Source of the DNA: Hevea brasiliensis
Lineage: Eukaryota > Streptophyta > Magnoliopsida > Malpighiales > Euphorbiaceae
DNA length: 64,000 nucleotides
Direction of reading: 5' to 3'
Assembly (NCBI RefSeq): GCF_030052815.1
Contig: NC_079502.1
Span: 4,678,103 to 4,742,102, forward strand
Part shown: piece by piece, positions 13,611-25,569 of the stretch
Position numbering within the stretch: the first letter of the stretch is position 1
Layout: every line of letters begins with the position of its first letter
Position numbers and translations under genes: made by a program
Notes under the pieces: model-generated
The model's input: the letters and a program-made list of their open reading frames with translations, nothing else
Databases searched by the model: none
Told to the model about the DNA's origin: nothing

Positions 13611-16426
13611 ATGAGGAAAGCAATCCTATCAGTTAATTACCATTGCATTTTCTTCTGTCTTATTGCATTTCTGTTACTATATGAATCGGTTATGGGGGAT
13701 CCCAGAGCTCAACAAGTGAAAATGACATGCGGACGACAACTTGGACACAATTCAAGTATCTATGTACCGAATTTTGTTGCCACAATGGAGAACATCAGTG
13801 AGCAGATGCGCAATTCAGGATTTGGAGTAGCAGTTACAGGTTCTGGACCTGACGCTGACTATGGCCTTGCTCAATGTTATAGAGACCTTTCTTTACTTGA
13901 CTGTGTATTATGCTACACTGCTGCCCGAACAGTTCTACCACAATGCTATCCTTACAATGGGGGTCGCATTTTTCTTGATGGTTGCTTCGTGAGATCAGAA
14001 AACTATAGCTTCTATGAGGAATATAAAGGACCTGAAGATGAAGTTGTGTGTGGAAATACAACAAGAAAGAATTCAACATTTGGAGAATCAGCTAGGCAGG
14101 CTCTTTCAACTGCAGTTTCAACTGCACGAAATAACCAAGGCTATGCAAGGGCTCAGGTGGCAGTTGCAGGGACAAATGAATCAGCTTATGTATTAGTTGA
14201 TTGCTGGAGGACATTGAATGCAAGCTCTTGCAGAGCATGCTTGGAGAATGCTACCGCGTCCATATTGGGATGTTTACCTTGGTCAGAGGGGAGGGCACTG
14301 TATACTGGGTGTTTTATGAGGTACTCGGACAGTAATTTTCTCAATGCAGAGCCAAGGAATGGACGTTCAAGGGGTAAAGGAAATTGACTCTGTGGTTCAT
14401 TAATAGTTATTTGAGTCATAGGAGAGTTAGAACTTTTTATGTAGATTAATATAGCCTGATTGTTTCAAATACTGAATGCAGGGAAGGTCATAGTGATAGT
14501 GGTTTCAATTGTCAGCTCTCTGGTGGTCTTAGGAGTTGGGGTAACTATAGGAATTTATATCAGGAAGCACAGATACTTAAAGAAGAAAAGAAGAGGTAAT
14601 GAAGCTTTCGTTGTTCGCTTGTGCAATGTGAAATCCCCAGCATAGCAGACATTTTAATGGATGGTGGTTGATACATTTGGATAAAATTTACATTTAGATT
14701 AAATTAACTATCCATTCGGTTTTCGTTATCTTTTAGATTGCTATTGTCTTTGTCTTCCAGGTTCAAATGACATACATAAGTTGGTTAAAACCCTTATCGA
14801 CAGTAGCTTGAACTTCAAGTACTCTACACTTGAGAAGGCTACAGGATCTTTCGATGATGCCAACAAGCTTGGACAAGGAGGATTCGGATCAGTTTATAAG
14901 GTAGTTGTTCTCCTTACAAATTTTCTTTCTAACATGTAGAGTATTTATTAAGTCATCAAAACCACCTGCCACTTGCCATTTTTCGTCTGATTATATGCTT
15001 ACTTCATTACAGGGAGTTTTGCCAGATGGAAGAGAGATTGCTGTAAAAAGGCTTTTCTTTAACAACAGACATAGAGCAGCAGATTTCTACAATGAAGTTA
15101 ACATGATAAGCAGTGTGGAACACAAAAATCTAGTCAGATTGTTGGGATGTAGTTGTTCCGGACCTGAAAGCCTCCTTGTCTATGAATTCCTGCCTAACAA
15201 GAGCCTTGATCGTTTCATCTTCGGTAAATACTAGAATTTCACATTTAAAGCTCATCTGATATTTGCAAAATTATTACAACCCACAGTAACACACAAGGCT
15301 ACTCTAGACTTGATACCTTTCTATGACCATGTCTTAGTCTTGCCGTCTCAATACTCAGTCAAGCTGAACTTGATAATGTTATGCATAACATCTAAATGTG
15401 TCAGATCAAAACAAAGGCAAAACACTAACTTGGGAGAAGAGATATAACATCATTATGGGGACAGCAGAAGGTTTAGTCTACCTTCATGAAAACTCCAAGA
15501 TCAGGATCATTCACAGAGACATAAAGGCCAGCAATATTTTATTGGATACTAGGTTCCGTGCTAAAATTGCCGATTTTGGATTGGCCAGGTCTTTCCAGGA
15601 AGATAAGAGTCATATCAGCACAGCCATTGCAGGAACACTGTGAGTATCTGTTCCATTTTGGTCTTTGGCAAACTGAGAACATATTAAGTATCGGTCAAAC
15701 TTTAAGGTCAATATTCTAGTAATTGAAATGATTCAATATGTAATTCATATATGAACATAATACTATCTATATATATTTGAACGAGCAATGATTTCAATTT
15801 TATAAAACTATAGTGGATACATGGCTCCAGAATACCTTGCTCATGGCCAGTTAACAGAAAAAGCAGATGTATATAGCTTTGGTGTGCTTTTGTTGGAGAT
15901 TGTCACAGGAAGGCAGAACAACAGGAGCAAAACCTCAGAATACACAGACAGTCTAGTCACCCTTGTAAGTTCCAGGAATCTCACCTCTAATAATTTTCCT
16001 GTTTTCGGTCAATCATCCTTATGCAGCATTTAAGAACGATCAGTCCCTGAATTTGTGTACTTTTAATACATCTTACCCAAAAACCAGACGTGGAAGAAAT
16101 TTCAGGCAGGGACAGTGGAAGAGCTTTATGACCCAAACCTAATGTTGCACAACCACCATAACAGCAACGTGAAGAATGATGTTCTGCGAGTAGTGCATTT
16201 AGGACTCTTGTGTACCCAAGAGATACCTTCGCTCCGACCAACAATTGCAAAGGCGCTACAGATGCTAACAACAGAGGAACAACTCCCTGCACCCACTAAT
16301 CCCCCTTTCACAGACGAAAGAACCATGGAATTCAATGACACATGTGAGGACCCATGGTATCCCCTTAATGCTGGCCTTTCAGCATCAATTGCAACTGTCA
16401 CCCTCAGTTCCTTCCATTCGAGATGA
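13611..16426 (+). CDS. CRK3: Cysteine-rich receptor-like protein kinase (DUF26 RLK, CRK3-like)
   Basis: Seven exons join in frame: 13611-14373, 14482-14595, 14761-14900, 15013-15223, 15405-15639, 15814-15964, 16088-16426. All introns are GT-AG, giving 1953 nt and 650 aa, close to Arabidopsis CRK3 as remembered. Residues 1-29 are a signal peptide. Two Gnk2/DUF26 domains follow, each with C-X8-C-X2-C ([13 protein letters not shown] and [13 protein letters not shown]). One membrane span lies at about 257-280 (exon 2), then a Ser/Thr kinase: glycine loop [10 protein letters not shown] 330-339, Lys351, HRD 446-448, DFG 466-468, GYMAPEY. All catalytic residues are present, so it should be an active RD kinase at the plasma membrane. 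The symbol rests on remembered resemblance; another CRK of the same clade is possible. No defect is seen. The start is the first in-frame ATG and is followed directly by the signal peptide. Confidence 0.93.
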
Positions 16427-17005
16427 ACTGGAGCAAAAAGAGTTTTACAAAGGATAATCGCATTTAAAATGTGAATATAAAATCAAAGATTATAAACATC
16501 CCCAGTCAGTATGTAACCTCATCAAATCACATGTTGCAGGCAATTTCAGGAACCTGATGAGGTATTTGAATAGTTGGCAATAAAATGGGAAGCTGATTAC
16601 TTGTAGACATGAGGATAGTTGCCAATGTTGATATGATTATCATGACATTAGTAAAAATACAGCATCCCCCTAAACTTGCATTATCACCAGCCCACAAATT
16701 TTGGGTTTGAATCGATGGATAACAGCTTGTCCAATGGCAATAATAAGGTCCCTATTTCTTTTTTTTACCGCTAGTGATTTGCATTTTTCTTTTCTTCCAA
16801 CCACGGGAAAGAATGGATCAAGAAAGTGAGAAAATAAAGTTCACTATATTAGTGGGCAGGAGAAACAGGACTATAATTAATTCATTACTCAGTTTGGGAC
16901 TTCCGAGTTCACAGACAGCATTCAAAATACAAAGTTAAAACTCCTATACTTCCTCACAAGAAAACTAGGAACACATCCTGGCAAATCCCAAACACCATTC
17001 TTTGT
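16427..17005. other. Convergent intergenic spacer
   Basis: It holds the 3' flank of the kinase gene (AATAAAA at about 16580 could serve as a polyadenylation signal) and the 3' flank of the opposing MENG copy. No ORF of note. Confidence 0.55.
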
Positions 17006-19646
17006 CTAACGGGAGGCCACTAGGTTTCCCATTAGGCCTCCACTAATTTCATAATGTTTGGCAGTCGAAAATCCTGCTTCCAGAGCAAGTTCCCCCAACT
17101 CCTCCCCTGTATCAAGAGCACACACTATGATCACCTAGTCAACAATAAGAAGTTGCAGGAGTAAATGTGCCTTCCATAAGTATTTCCAATTTTGCAGTTC
17201 CACCTTCAAACAGTTTTGAACATACTGGCTATTATAAAACAACCAAAACTTGATACAAATCAACGGCCCAACAAAAATCTTTAGTTTCTGACACAGTAGA
17301 CAAAAAAGACCTCGAGATGGATAGTAACTTGACAGAGAGAAGCAATTAAATATGTATTTTCATTAGACCCGAGGTTTTATTAGTATTCAAAATTTGTTTA
17401 TTTTACATTACCACTCTGAAAATAAATAATGCATACATTATAGGGGGAGAAAAAAGACCTGTCAAAAATTCTCTGATTGAGCTGTTCAAGTATTCATACT
17501 CTTTTGCAAGGCCATGGGCAGATGCTACAGGAACAACAACACTGCCAATCATCCATTCCTTGATAAGAAATATACAAAAGATATGATTTTTGTCATATTT
17601 TCAAATAGACAATAAATATTATCAAACTTTAAGCCTGCCAATCAATTGACATTTGCAATAAGTTTCAATAATATATAAAAGTCTAATTGTCTGAAAAATC
17701 CTAAACTTTTAAACACTTTCAATGGTATTCCACACTTTTAATTTTGTCATTTGGTTCATAAATCATCAATAATCAACGCTGGCTCATATTGAGCAAAAAA
17801 AAAATCATTGACAGCAAACAAATTTCATTTGTTCAAGCTCGATTAGAAACATCATATGCACAGAATTTTAGGTGTCAAAAAGGCAAAAACCAAAAGTCTT
17901 TCATTTTGTAACTGAATACCTGAAATGAAACCACAAATGGTTGAGTACTCTTATTAAAGTCAAGGACAGATGCTTTTGCACCTGTAAAACAGAGCAAGGA
18001 TGAGAAATTTTTTATCAACCTATCATTTTATTGGATAATTTTCAGGCAGAGGAAGAGCAAAAAAAGGACCCGGTTTGGGGATTCGAAACATCCCAGAGCA
18101 AGGATGAGAAATTTTTGATCAACCTATCATTTTATTGGATAATTTTCAGGCAGAGGGAGAGCAAAAAAAGACCTGGTTTGAGGATTCGAAATATCTCCTG
18201 CATGGACTTGCGCTTATCAATCACATGTTGGAGCCCATAACCCATGGTAACAGCATCAAAGTTACAATCAGAAAATGGCAAATCAGTTGCATCACCCTCA
18301 ACCCACCTGTGATCACAAGAATCTCTTTTTAGAGCAGGACACCCTACCATTCACATTATTGAGGCCAGAAAACTCAATGATTATACATGAATCATATAGA
18401 ACTTGGTAAGCATTTTCCAAGGGTTTTTTCCCCACCCCCTTAAGCATCTTTCAGTGTCTCTATATATTAAAAATCTTTTCATTCACCTTGCTGATATATA
18501 CCAATGCTCACTCGATGATTTGGTAGCATTCTTTTGAAGACAATTGTTGCCGGGATGAAGCAATCAACAGCTGCTCCCTCAAGAAATCAACACCTGTCAC
18601 CTACAGTGTCGCTAAAAAAAGGGAATTGTACAACAAAACTATACAAACTATACGGTATAAATGTATATGCAATAGCACAAGTTTAGACAAAGTCAGAAAG
18701 CAAGACATTCAACAAGACAACAACATTATATGAAACAAACAGTTAACAGCTAAAATATTAATACTTATACAAAATGCAAGTTTGTGCTTACTAGAAAGCA
18801 TTTTTTGTTTTAGAGAAAATAAGGTTAGATGCAACAAACTACTATATGATTAGAGGGAAGCCAGCCACAAGTTCAAAAATATGTTTCATCACTAATTTTC
18901 CATTAGTAGACCCATTAACCCTAGGCTACTCAAGATTAGGACTCTCATCTCTAGAATCCAACCACAATCAAATTAAACTAGAACAACAGTACTCATTGTT
19001 AGAATTTCATCCCAGTGTTTCTTCAGCAATATTATCATTACCCAAGCAAATGAAATTTCACATAATTGATTTCACAAATTTGCATGAACCAACATCAAGC
19101 TTCTTAGCACATTTTCTAATCAAGAAACTGCTAAGAACATAGAAATAACATAAGGAGAGAAAAGAAGAAACCTTTCCATTGGAGCGAACTTTGTCAGACG
19201 AGAAATGCTAAATCCCCACTTCCACAACACAAATCCAACACACTGTCCCCCATTTTTGCCCTTTACCAATATTCCAATATTTTCAATAAATAACATGACT
19301 TCTTGAAAATACAAAAGCCAAAATAATAAAATAAACAAACAAACAAACAAAAAAATAAATAAATAATACCCAGTCCAGGATACAGCCATTCGTTTCCATA
19401 TTCGATGCTGACCCAGACTAACAAATCATTCAACTGTCACCAAAAAAAAATCACAAGATAAAATTAAAAATAAATAAATAAATAAAAGAAACAAAGGGGA
19501 AACTGGTGCACGTTATCGTAAACAGAAGCAATGCGGCTAAAGAGCGCCTGGCGTTCGTTAGTGCATCGAACAGGCCGGTATCTGAACCAAAAAATGGAAG
19601 TTCGTGGACCTGATGAGAAGGCTTAACTGAGCTGAAGAGCAGCCAT
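17006..19646 (-). pseudogene. MENG: MENG-like 2-phytyl-1,4-naphthoquinone methyltransferase, unprocessed pseudogene
   Basis: Eight exon-like blocks lie on the minus strand with GT-AG edges: 19512-19646, 19370-19433, 19172-19260, 18512-18600, 18173-18306, 17920-17981, 17459-17558, 17006-17106. They match the plastid methyltransferase that makes phylloquinone (vitamin K1) with S-adenosylmethionine: VLDLCCGSGDLAF (SAM motif I), WVEGDATDLPFSDC, FDAVTMGYGL, LDFNKSTQP, EYEYLNSSIREFLTG, and ALEAGF to GGLMGNLVASR-stop. Damage: codon 8 is TAA (19623-19625); exon 2 lacks one base, so LNDLL runs out of frame before LGQHRIWKRMAVSWTG; exon 3 has a second frame change after AFL before SDKV. The two shifts compensate, but the shifted frame meets a stop in between. 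Introns are retained, so this is not a retrocopy. Sequencing error could explain single faults but hardly all three. Confidence 0.82.
17991..18198. repeat. 104-bp tandem duplication across the exon 5 donor of the MENG copy
   Basis: 17991-18094 and 18095-18198 are two copies differing at a handful of bases. The unit includes the last 26 nt of exon 5, its splice donor and adjacent intron, so a second donor-like GT sits inside the intron (minus strand, near 18068). Confidence 0.85.
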
Positions 19647-21998
19647 GGCAGCTCCGTTTATCCTGAAACTTTTGTTTACAGTTGATTTGTCAACAAAACC
19701 AAAGAAGAGGGGATATCTATAACCCAAAACTAAAAGTGTAGATATGGGCCAATTCATTTCTCGACAAGGATAAGGTCCAAAACAAGTCCTTTAGGCCCAA
19801 TTGGCTCACCATGTGATAAATCCATTTTATATAGGTATTTTAGAATAGTTTTACATCTATTTTGTTCTTTTTAATTTAATAATTTTATGTTTTTAGAGCT
19901 TGTTTTAGTTAATTCGTTAATTTCAATTTCATTATATTTGATTTTTGAAATTTTAATGTTTTTTATAGGTTTTAATAAAAGTTTAAAGGCAAAAATGTCC
20001 ATATATAAAAAATTTAAAGTGATTTGGAAGTTTAAAGTAGCGTGAAAAATAAAGAAAATTTGCCTAAGGGAAAAGACCAGTCGAGATTTTTAAGGGTTTC
20101 AACATGTCGGGTGTTGAATGTCGTGTGAAGATAAGAGTTAGCCGACAGAAATCATATGAGGTATGTAAATTCAATACTGGGTCGTGTAGACAGAGATTTT
20201 GGAATAAAATTTGCCGAATGTTTTAGAGACTTCAACATGCCCCGTGTAGCTGATCGTGTATGATCTAAAGGCTCCTCCTCCGAATTAACATGAGGCATGT
20301 TGAAAATAACTAAAATCAACATGAGGCATATGAGATGACACTAACAGATTTGTTGACATTAAAAATTTTTCTTTTTTCACATCTTTTACACATTTTATCT
20401 TTATTCCTTTATATATTACTTTTTAGGGCAAAACTTGAGGGGATATATAAGCATCATATTCTCATTTTTACTATAAGGAGAAAGAGAGAGAAAAATTTGA
20501 AGAAGAAGGAAAGAAGGAACCACGCCATTTTCTGGATGAATGACACCTGCAGAGTGATGTTTTCAACTTCCATTTTCAGATATTTAGATTCTCTTCTTCT
20601 GGGTTCTTTTATTTTTAGTCTTATTTTTATGTTTTCTTGCTCTATTACATATTTTCTACTTATAAATATAAACATGAATGAGTAGATACTTAAGATTTCA
20701 GAGTTAGGTGTAATGATTTAAGTTTTATTTATAGATTTGGACTGGTTTTAACCATATTTTAGTATATATAAATTTTGATCTTTATCTTGTGTGCTTATTT
20801 ACGTACTCATTATTGGTACCCTTTGGGTTTTGTTCTTAATTTTAGATTAAATGACTGAGAGGTGAAAATCTATGATAGATAATCATGATAATGAACTTAA
20901 TCACCTAGTGTTAGAAATAAACTAGTAGGTTAAGAGGAATTTCAAGTTGATTAAAGTGTTTAAAAGGTTTTGGGTAATTAAACATCGCATGAGAATGGAG
21001 TTTAATTTCATTTAAAATACTATTTAGTTTGCTTGAAAGAGAAATTAAAGAAAATCAGAATCAACTTTTTCAAACTTGTATTTCCCTTAATCTTGGTCTT
21101 ACCTATCAAAATCCCAATGAAATTTACTTCATGAACCCCAACTCTGTAATAAATTTTGTCATTAATTAATTAAATCTTATGTTACATGCTAAAATTTTAG
21201 TAAAATAGTATAGTACTTAGAAATTTAATTGCTTATTTTATTATAATTTTCTTATTTTTTTAATTTAATTTGCTACATCTCTTGTTTTACTTTTTGGCAC
21301 ATATTATTGATAGCCCAAATAATCGTGACTTTTATAATTTGGTACTCAAACAATAAATATCTGTGAGACGATATTTTTTCTTTACTACTTGAATGACCCG
21401 TATACTTGCGGAGTACGCATCACCACGATTCTTCAAATTTTCAAACGATACCAACTTCTAAAAAATAAAATTATTAAAATTCTATTGAGATTTACATTAT
21501 TATATACACTTCCATAGATATAATTAAATTTAATAAAATATTTTGATAAAAATAATTAATAAAAAATCAGCAATTCAGTGTATTTCCCATTTCCTTACTC
21601 CTTCAATTTGAATCATATTCCACTTATTTGCAAATTAAAATTTTATAAAAATTTAATTTAATTAATTTTTTTTATTAATTCTCATATTTAAAATAAAAAA
21701 TTTAATTCTTTTTAATTTAAACAATTTTCATTTAAAAAAATATAAATTAAATTAAATTCTTTTTTTCAAATTATTTATACTAAATGAGGTCATTTAATTT
21801 ATTCGCTCTTTCATTTCTCATGGCTAGCCAATGAAATTGCATCCAATAATTTAGTGCCATCACAATATTAGAAGGCATAAAACATATAATAAATAAAAAT
21901 AACATAAAATATCAAATTATAAAGTTTTATTAATTAAAAAATTTATAATAAATTTAGTTTTGGCTATTATGTAAGGTTAAAATATAAATTATATTATA
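19647..21998. other. Spacer with possible Athila-like LTR remnant
   Basis: 19850-21430 is moderately repetitive. The phrases around 20100-20330 (AACATGTCGGG, AACATGCCCCGTGT, two copies of AACATGAGGCAT) and the segment 21365-21425 (TACTACTTGAATGACCCG, ACTTGCGGAGTACGCATCACC) resemble the R-U5 and leader text of plant Athila/gypsy elements, as I remember it. No primer site or coding domain follows. 21430-21998 is AT-rich. The short ORFs at 20335-20685 look like chance. Confidence 0.3.
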
Positions 21999-22171
21999 AT
22001 TTATGTAACAACCTGATTTTTTCTTAAATTTTATTTCTTAAATTCAAAATATTATTTTAATAAGATATTTTAATTGAATGTTATTTTAATAAAATTACTA
22101 TTATTTAGAAATTTAAATTAATGTTATGGATTTAATTACAAATATTTCCAAGAATTAATTTAAACATGTTG

Positions 22172-22174
<3 letters not shown>

Positions 22175-22229
<55 letters not shown>
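22175..22229. repeat. (TTA)n microsatellite
   Basis: About 18 uninterrupted ATT/TTA units inside the solo LTR. Confidence 0.95.
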
Positions 22230-22231
<2 letters not shown>

Positions 22232-22713
22232 TTTCTTTACTGCTCAAATAAACACATATTTGCAATTGGGATCTAATTGAAAAAGAATTTTTGGACTTAT
22301 TTGAGTAAACCTGAAAAGTTCAGGGATTGAAAATGTAATTTTTCTATTTTATGAGAATTACCTTGTTTGGAGGGCCCAGGAGGAGCCATACGATGTTGAT
22401 GGGATATGGATGTGGGAATTGTGATTTAGAAGTGTTATTTGAATTATATTGTAGGTTGGGTAGGTCCTAGGTATGGGGAAAACTCTGTCGAATTTTTGGC
22501 ATAAATTATAGTATTTTTTTGTCTCTTTTGAGTCCTGTTTTGAGTTAGTACTAATGAAAATATAATATAATTATTTAGATAATCAAGATTGATCGCCTTC
22601 CTCCATCTAACCACTACAGTAGTCATTGGTTAACCAGTGAATAGATTTTAATTTTATTTACAATTTCAATACTATTGTTATTATATATCACAGCATGCTC
22701 ATGCATCACTTAT

Positions 22714-22715
<2 letters not shown>

Positions 22716-22771
<56 letters not shown>
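22716..22771. repeat. (AT)n microsatellite
   Basis: About 28 uninterrupted AT units inside the solo LTR. Confidence 0.95.
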
Positions 22772-22774
<3 letters not shown>

Positions 22775-23790
22775 CTACTATAGGCACACTTTGTGTTGTA
22801 TTTTTACTTGATGCTTTGATGTGGGTGTCGCCTAGGGTAATTTGGAGTTGTGTATGTGTGTCGGTATGCGTATGGTGTATTGGTGGTGGATATGGGTAGG
22901 ACGGGTAGATCGGCTTAAGCTAGTCTCGCTTGGGCCCAGTCCTTTTGTGATAAGTTAGGGTGAGTACGGCATTGAGTTGATCTCGCTGACCCCAGCACTT
23001 GGATTTTTAAGAGAAAGTCCAACTTGAATTGAACTCGCTAGCAGGCCTTGGATTAAGAGAACTATATAAAGGATCAACTCCTATATTGTATTTATACTGG
23101 TGTGACACACAGATGTGTAAGTGCTCCAAATTATTATTTGTGCGAGTATTATTGAAATTATTTGAAATTGTTAATATATACTGTATTTCATCCTTAAGAA
23201 TGCACTAGTACTAGGTAGTTATAGAAATTGTATGTAAAATCAATATCTTACTATATGAGTCGAACGCTCACTCTTGTTCATTCTATTTTTCCAGACTACA
23301 AGAAGAGTTCTTTTTCAGAATAACTTGCTTTCTTTCTTGCAGGTTTATTAGCAGTTATTTATTTGTATTATATATATTTTTTTAAATTATAATTTAAAAT
23401 CCGTATGTGTTAGAGGAATTTTGTTAAGGATAGTGTTAATTTAAGTTTTTGGTATTAATAAATGAAAATTTTTATGATATTTAAATAATTTGTAGATGAT
23501 GGTATCAGGGTTGAGTTGAGCTCCCCTGATTTTAATTTTTTTTTTTTTTATGATTATCAGGTTTGATTGACCCGTATAAAAATATAATATATTTCTGGCT
23601 TATATACTAACTGAGTACTTATAATCATAAGTCAGCTTTTGGGTTATGCCTTATTTGCATATTGGACCTTAGTTTTAAGCATTGGTTATGAATTTAGAGA
23701 ATAATAAGATTTACTATGGGCCTTGGAGGCTTTATACTAATTCAGGTCCTAGTGTCAGTTCGACCCGTAGAACCGGGTCATAACAATTTA

Positions 23791-25250
23791 AAATAATAAA
23801 AACAGTTGACATTAAAGTATTATATAAAATTTTTTCATGAACTTATAAACCTAAAGCTAAAAAAGCAAAAATAAATCTCAAATAATTAAATTATATGACA
23901 TAATTATTTAAAAAATAAATAATTTTTATGTAAAATAAATTCATTACAATTTTATGAAAATAAGAAAAAATAGTTATATGTATCAATTATTAATCTATTA
24001 AACATTTAAATACAAACAAAATAATATTTGATTTTACTTTAACTCATACATTATAATTAGATGTGGGCTAAGTGTAATAAATTCTCAAGGAGCTTTGAAG
24101 TGTTTTTTAATAATTAATTAAATAGTTATAAAAAATACATTTTAATGGTCAACCAAACGCCAGCACACCTCAGACTTCCAGCAAAAGCCAGAGAAAGCAA
24201 GGGGGAAAGCGAAGGCTGAAAAGTGCAATCTTCATTTTTTATTCCTTTGACGAACTCTAGATATGGAGTTCAACTTCAATCCATGTCCTCCTATAGCCTT
24301 CTGCCATTACAATGCCAAAAGCCAAGGAACAAACATGCATCAAATTATCATCTCCCAAATGTTATCCTTTCACTAGACAATTTCTCTTAGATAGCCAAAG
24401 TTTAAAGACTCAGTTGACCCACCATTTTTTCCGAAATCAACCATGCTTAATTGTCTAGCAAAAGCAAGATTAAGCTATCAATTGTGGCCAATTAGCGCAC
24501 AAGCACAAAACATTTTGTCGGGTCAAACTAAAAATTACAGTTTGCCATCTTAAACGTGGCTTAAGGTTCATCGTGGTATGTGCTTAATTAAAAAGTCAAT
24601 TAGTATAAAATTTATCTTATTAGCAACTAATCCTAGGCTTTTACTTGGGTATCTCTTGATAATGACTCTTAAGGCTATTTCAAGTCGTGAAATTTATGAC
24701 ACGTTTGTTTTGACTTGCAATTGTTCCTAATTATAATAACTTTCTTTAAATGCACCATTTTACTCTTAAGGTTGTGGTGTTTAGTGAACTTCTCTTTTTT
24801 TCTTGTTTCCTTTGACCAACTGTATCCCAAGATGCCTTGCTTTGATTAATGATGATGAAAGTTCATGTTTATTCCAATAATTAAATGTTATCATAGACAC
24901 ATGTCGAAACTTCATTTATAATCCCATCATTATTTGTTGAACATCATTTTACCAAGTTTTTTTTTTTTAATTTTAATCGAATTCTCTCGTAAATCTACGT
25001 AAAAAAAAATTAATTGAATTAAATTTTTATAAAATTTTAATTTTAAAATAAAAAAATAAAATTTTAAATTTCATCTTTATTTTTTAAAATTCTCTAATTA
25101 ATTACTATTGTCCACCATACAAAACTAAAAGCAAGCTTGTCAAACAGAATCTAAGCACTCCCAAAACAATGATGATTCTTTCTTTGGGGAGATAACATAA
25201 TTATTAGGGGCTAAACACTAAATGAATAAAATAATCTAATAAGAGAAACA
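23791..25250. other. AT-rich spacer
   Basis: No coding frame recognised. 24150-24560 is less AT-rich but holds only short, interrupted frames. Confidence 0.55.
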
Positions 25251-25297
25251 TTTCCAAGCTGATGTCTAGTGATCTTGTTTGTTTGAAGGTGAAAGTC

Positions 25298-25305
25298 TAT
25301 ATAAA
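25298..25305 (+). promoter_or_regulatory. TATA box of an isolated leader
   Basis: TATATAAA lies about 130 bp before a short ORF and is followed by a C/T-rich leader-like stretch (25365-25410), the composition expected of a plant 5' UTR. Confidence 0.4.
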
Positions 25306-25429
25306 GGGACCAAATCAAACACTTGAACTGAGCTATCACAACCCATTTGCATTTGATTTACGCAACCTCTCCTTTTCCTTTCCGGTGCTTCCAAATCTAC
25401 TGCTACTTCCTAAGAATGGCAATCTATTA

Positions 25430-25555
25430 ATGAATATGCTGCCAAATTCGCCTATCCCAACTTCCAGTTTGGCGTTTTTTGCTGTAAGCCTATCTATGCA
25501 GCCTGCCTTTCAATATCAACCTTCGGATTCTAATTGCTTCCACGGATACGCCTAA
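25430..25555 (+). CDS. Hypothetical 41-aa ORF in an orphan first exon
   Basis: The peptide MNMLPNSPIPTSSLAFFAVS continues for 21 more residues to a TAA at 25553-25555. A four-codon ORF (ATGGCAATCTATTAA, 25416-25430) ends on the same A that starts this one. Thirteen bases after the stop comes CAG|GTATGT, a good splice donor at about 25569. TATA, leader, short ORF and donor together look like the 5' exon of a gene with a peptide ORF in its leader. No downstream exon is recognisable before the LINE at 28540. The frame is open upstream to 25262, but that would precede the predicted transcription start. No family is recognised; it may be a truncated gene end or chance. Confidence 0.25.
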   Translation: MNMLPNSPIPTSSLAFFAVSLSMQPAFQYQPSDSNCFHGYA

Positions 25556-25569
25556 TTTTAGTTTCCCAG

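Larger units (their letters stand above)
22004..23785 (+). mobile_element. Solo LTR of a gypsy-type element
   Basis: It begins TGTAACAACC at 22004 and ends GGGTCATAACA at 23785, flanked by perfect 5-bp duplications ATTTA at 21999-22003 and 23786-23790. No internal gag-pol is present, so this is the product of LTR-LTR recombination. A TATA box (TATATAAAG) at about 23063-23071 supports plus orientation. Length is 1782 bp, including two microsatellites. Confidence 0.9.

Noticed and set aside
18846..19142. 98-aa plus-strand ORF between MENG exons 3 and 4
   Set aside because: It lies in an intron of the opposite-strand pseudogene, has no recognised motif and no promoter signals.
20335..20685. 116-aa hydrophobic ORF and its antisense partner
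   Set aside because: AT-rich chance frames; hydrophobicity follows from T-rich codons and both strands are open.
22675..22899. 74-aa ORF with a long Tyr-Ile stretch
   Set aside because: Translation of the (AT)n microsatellite in the solo LTR.
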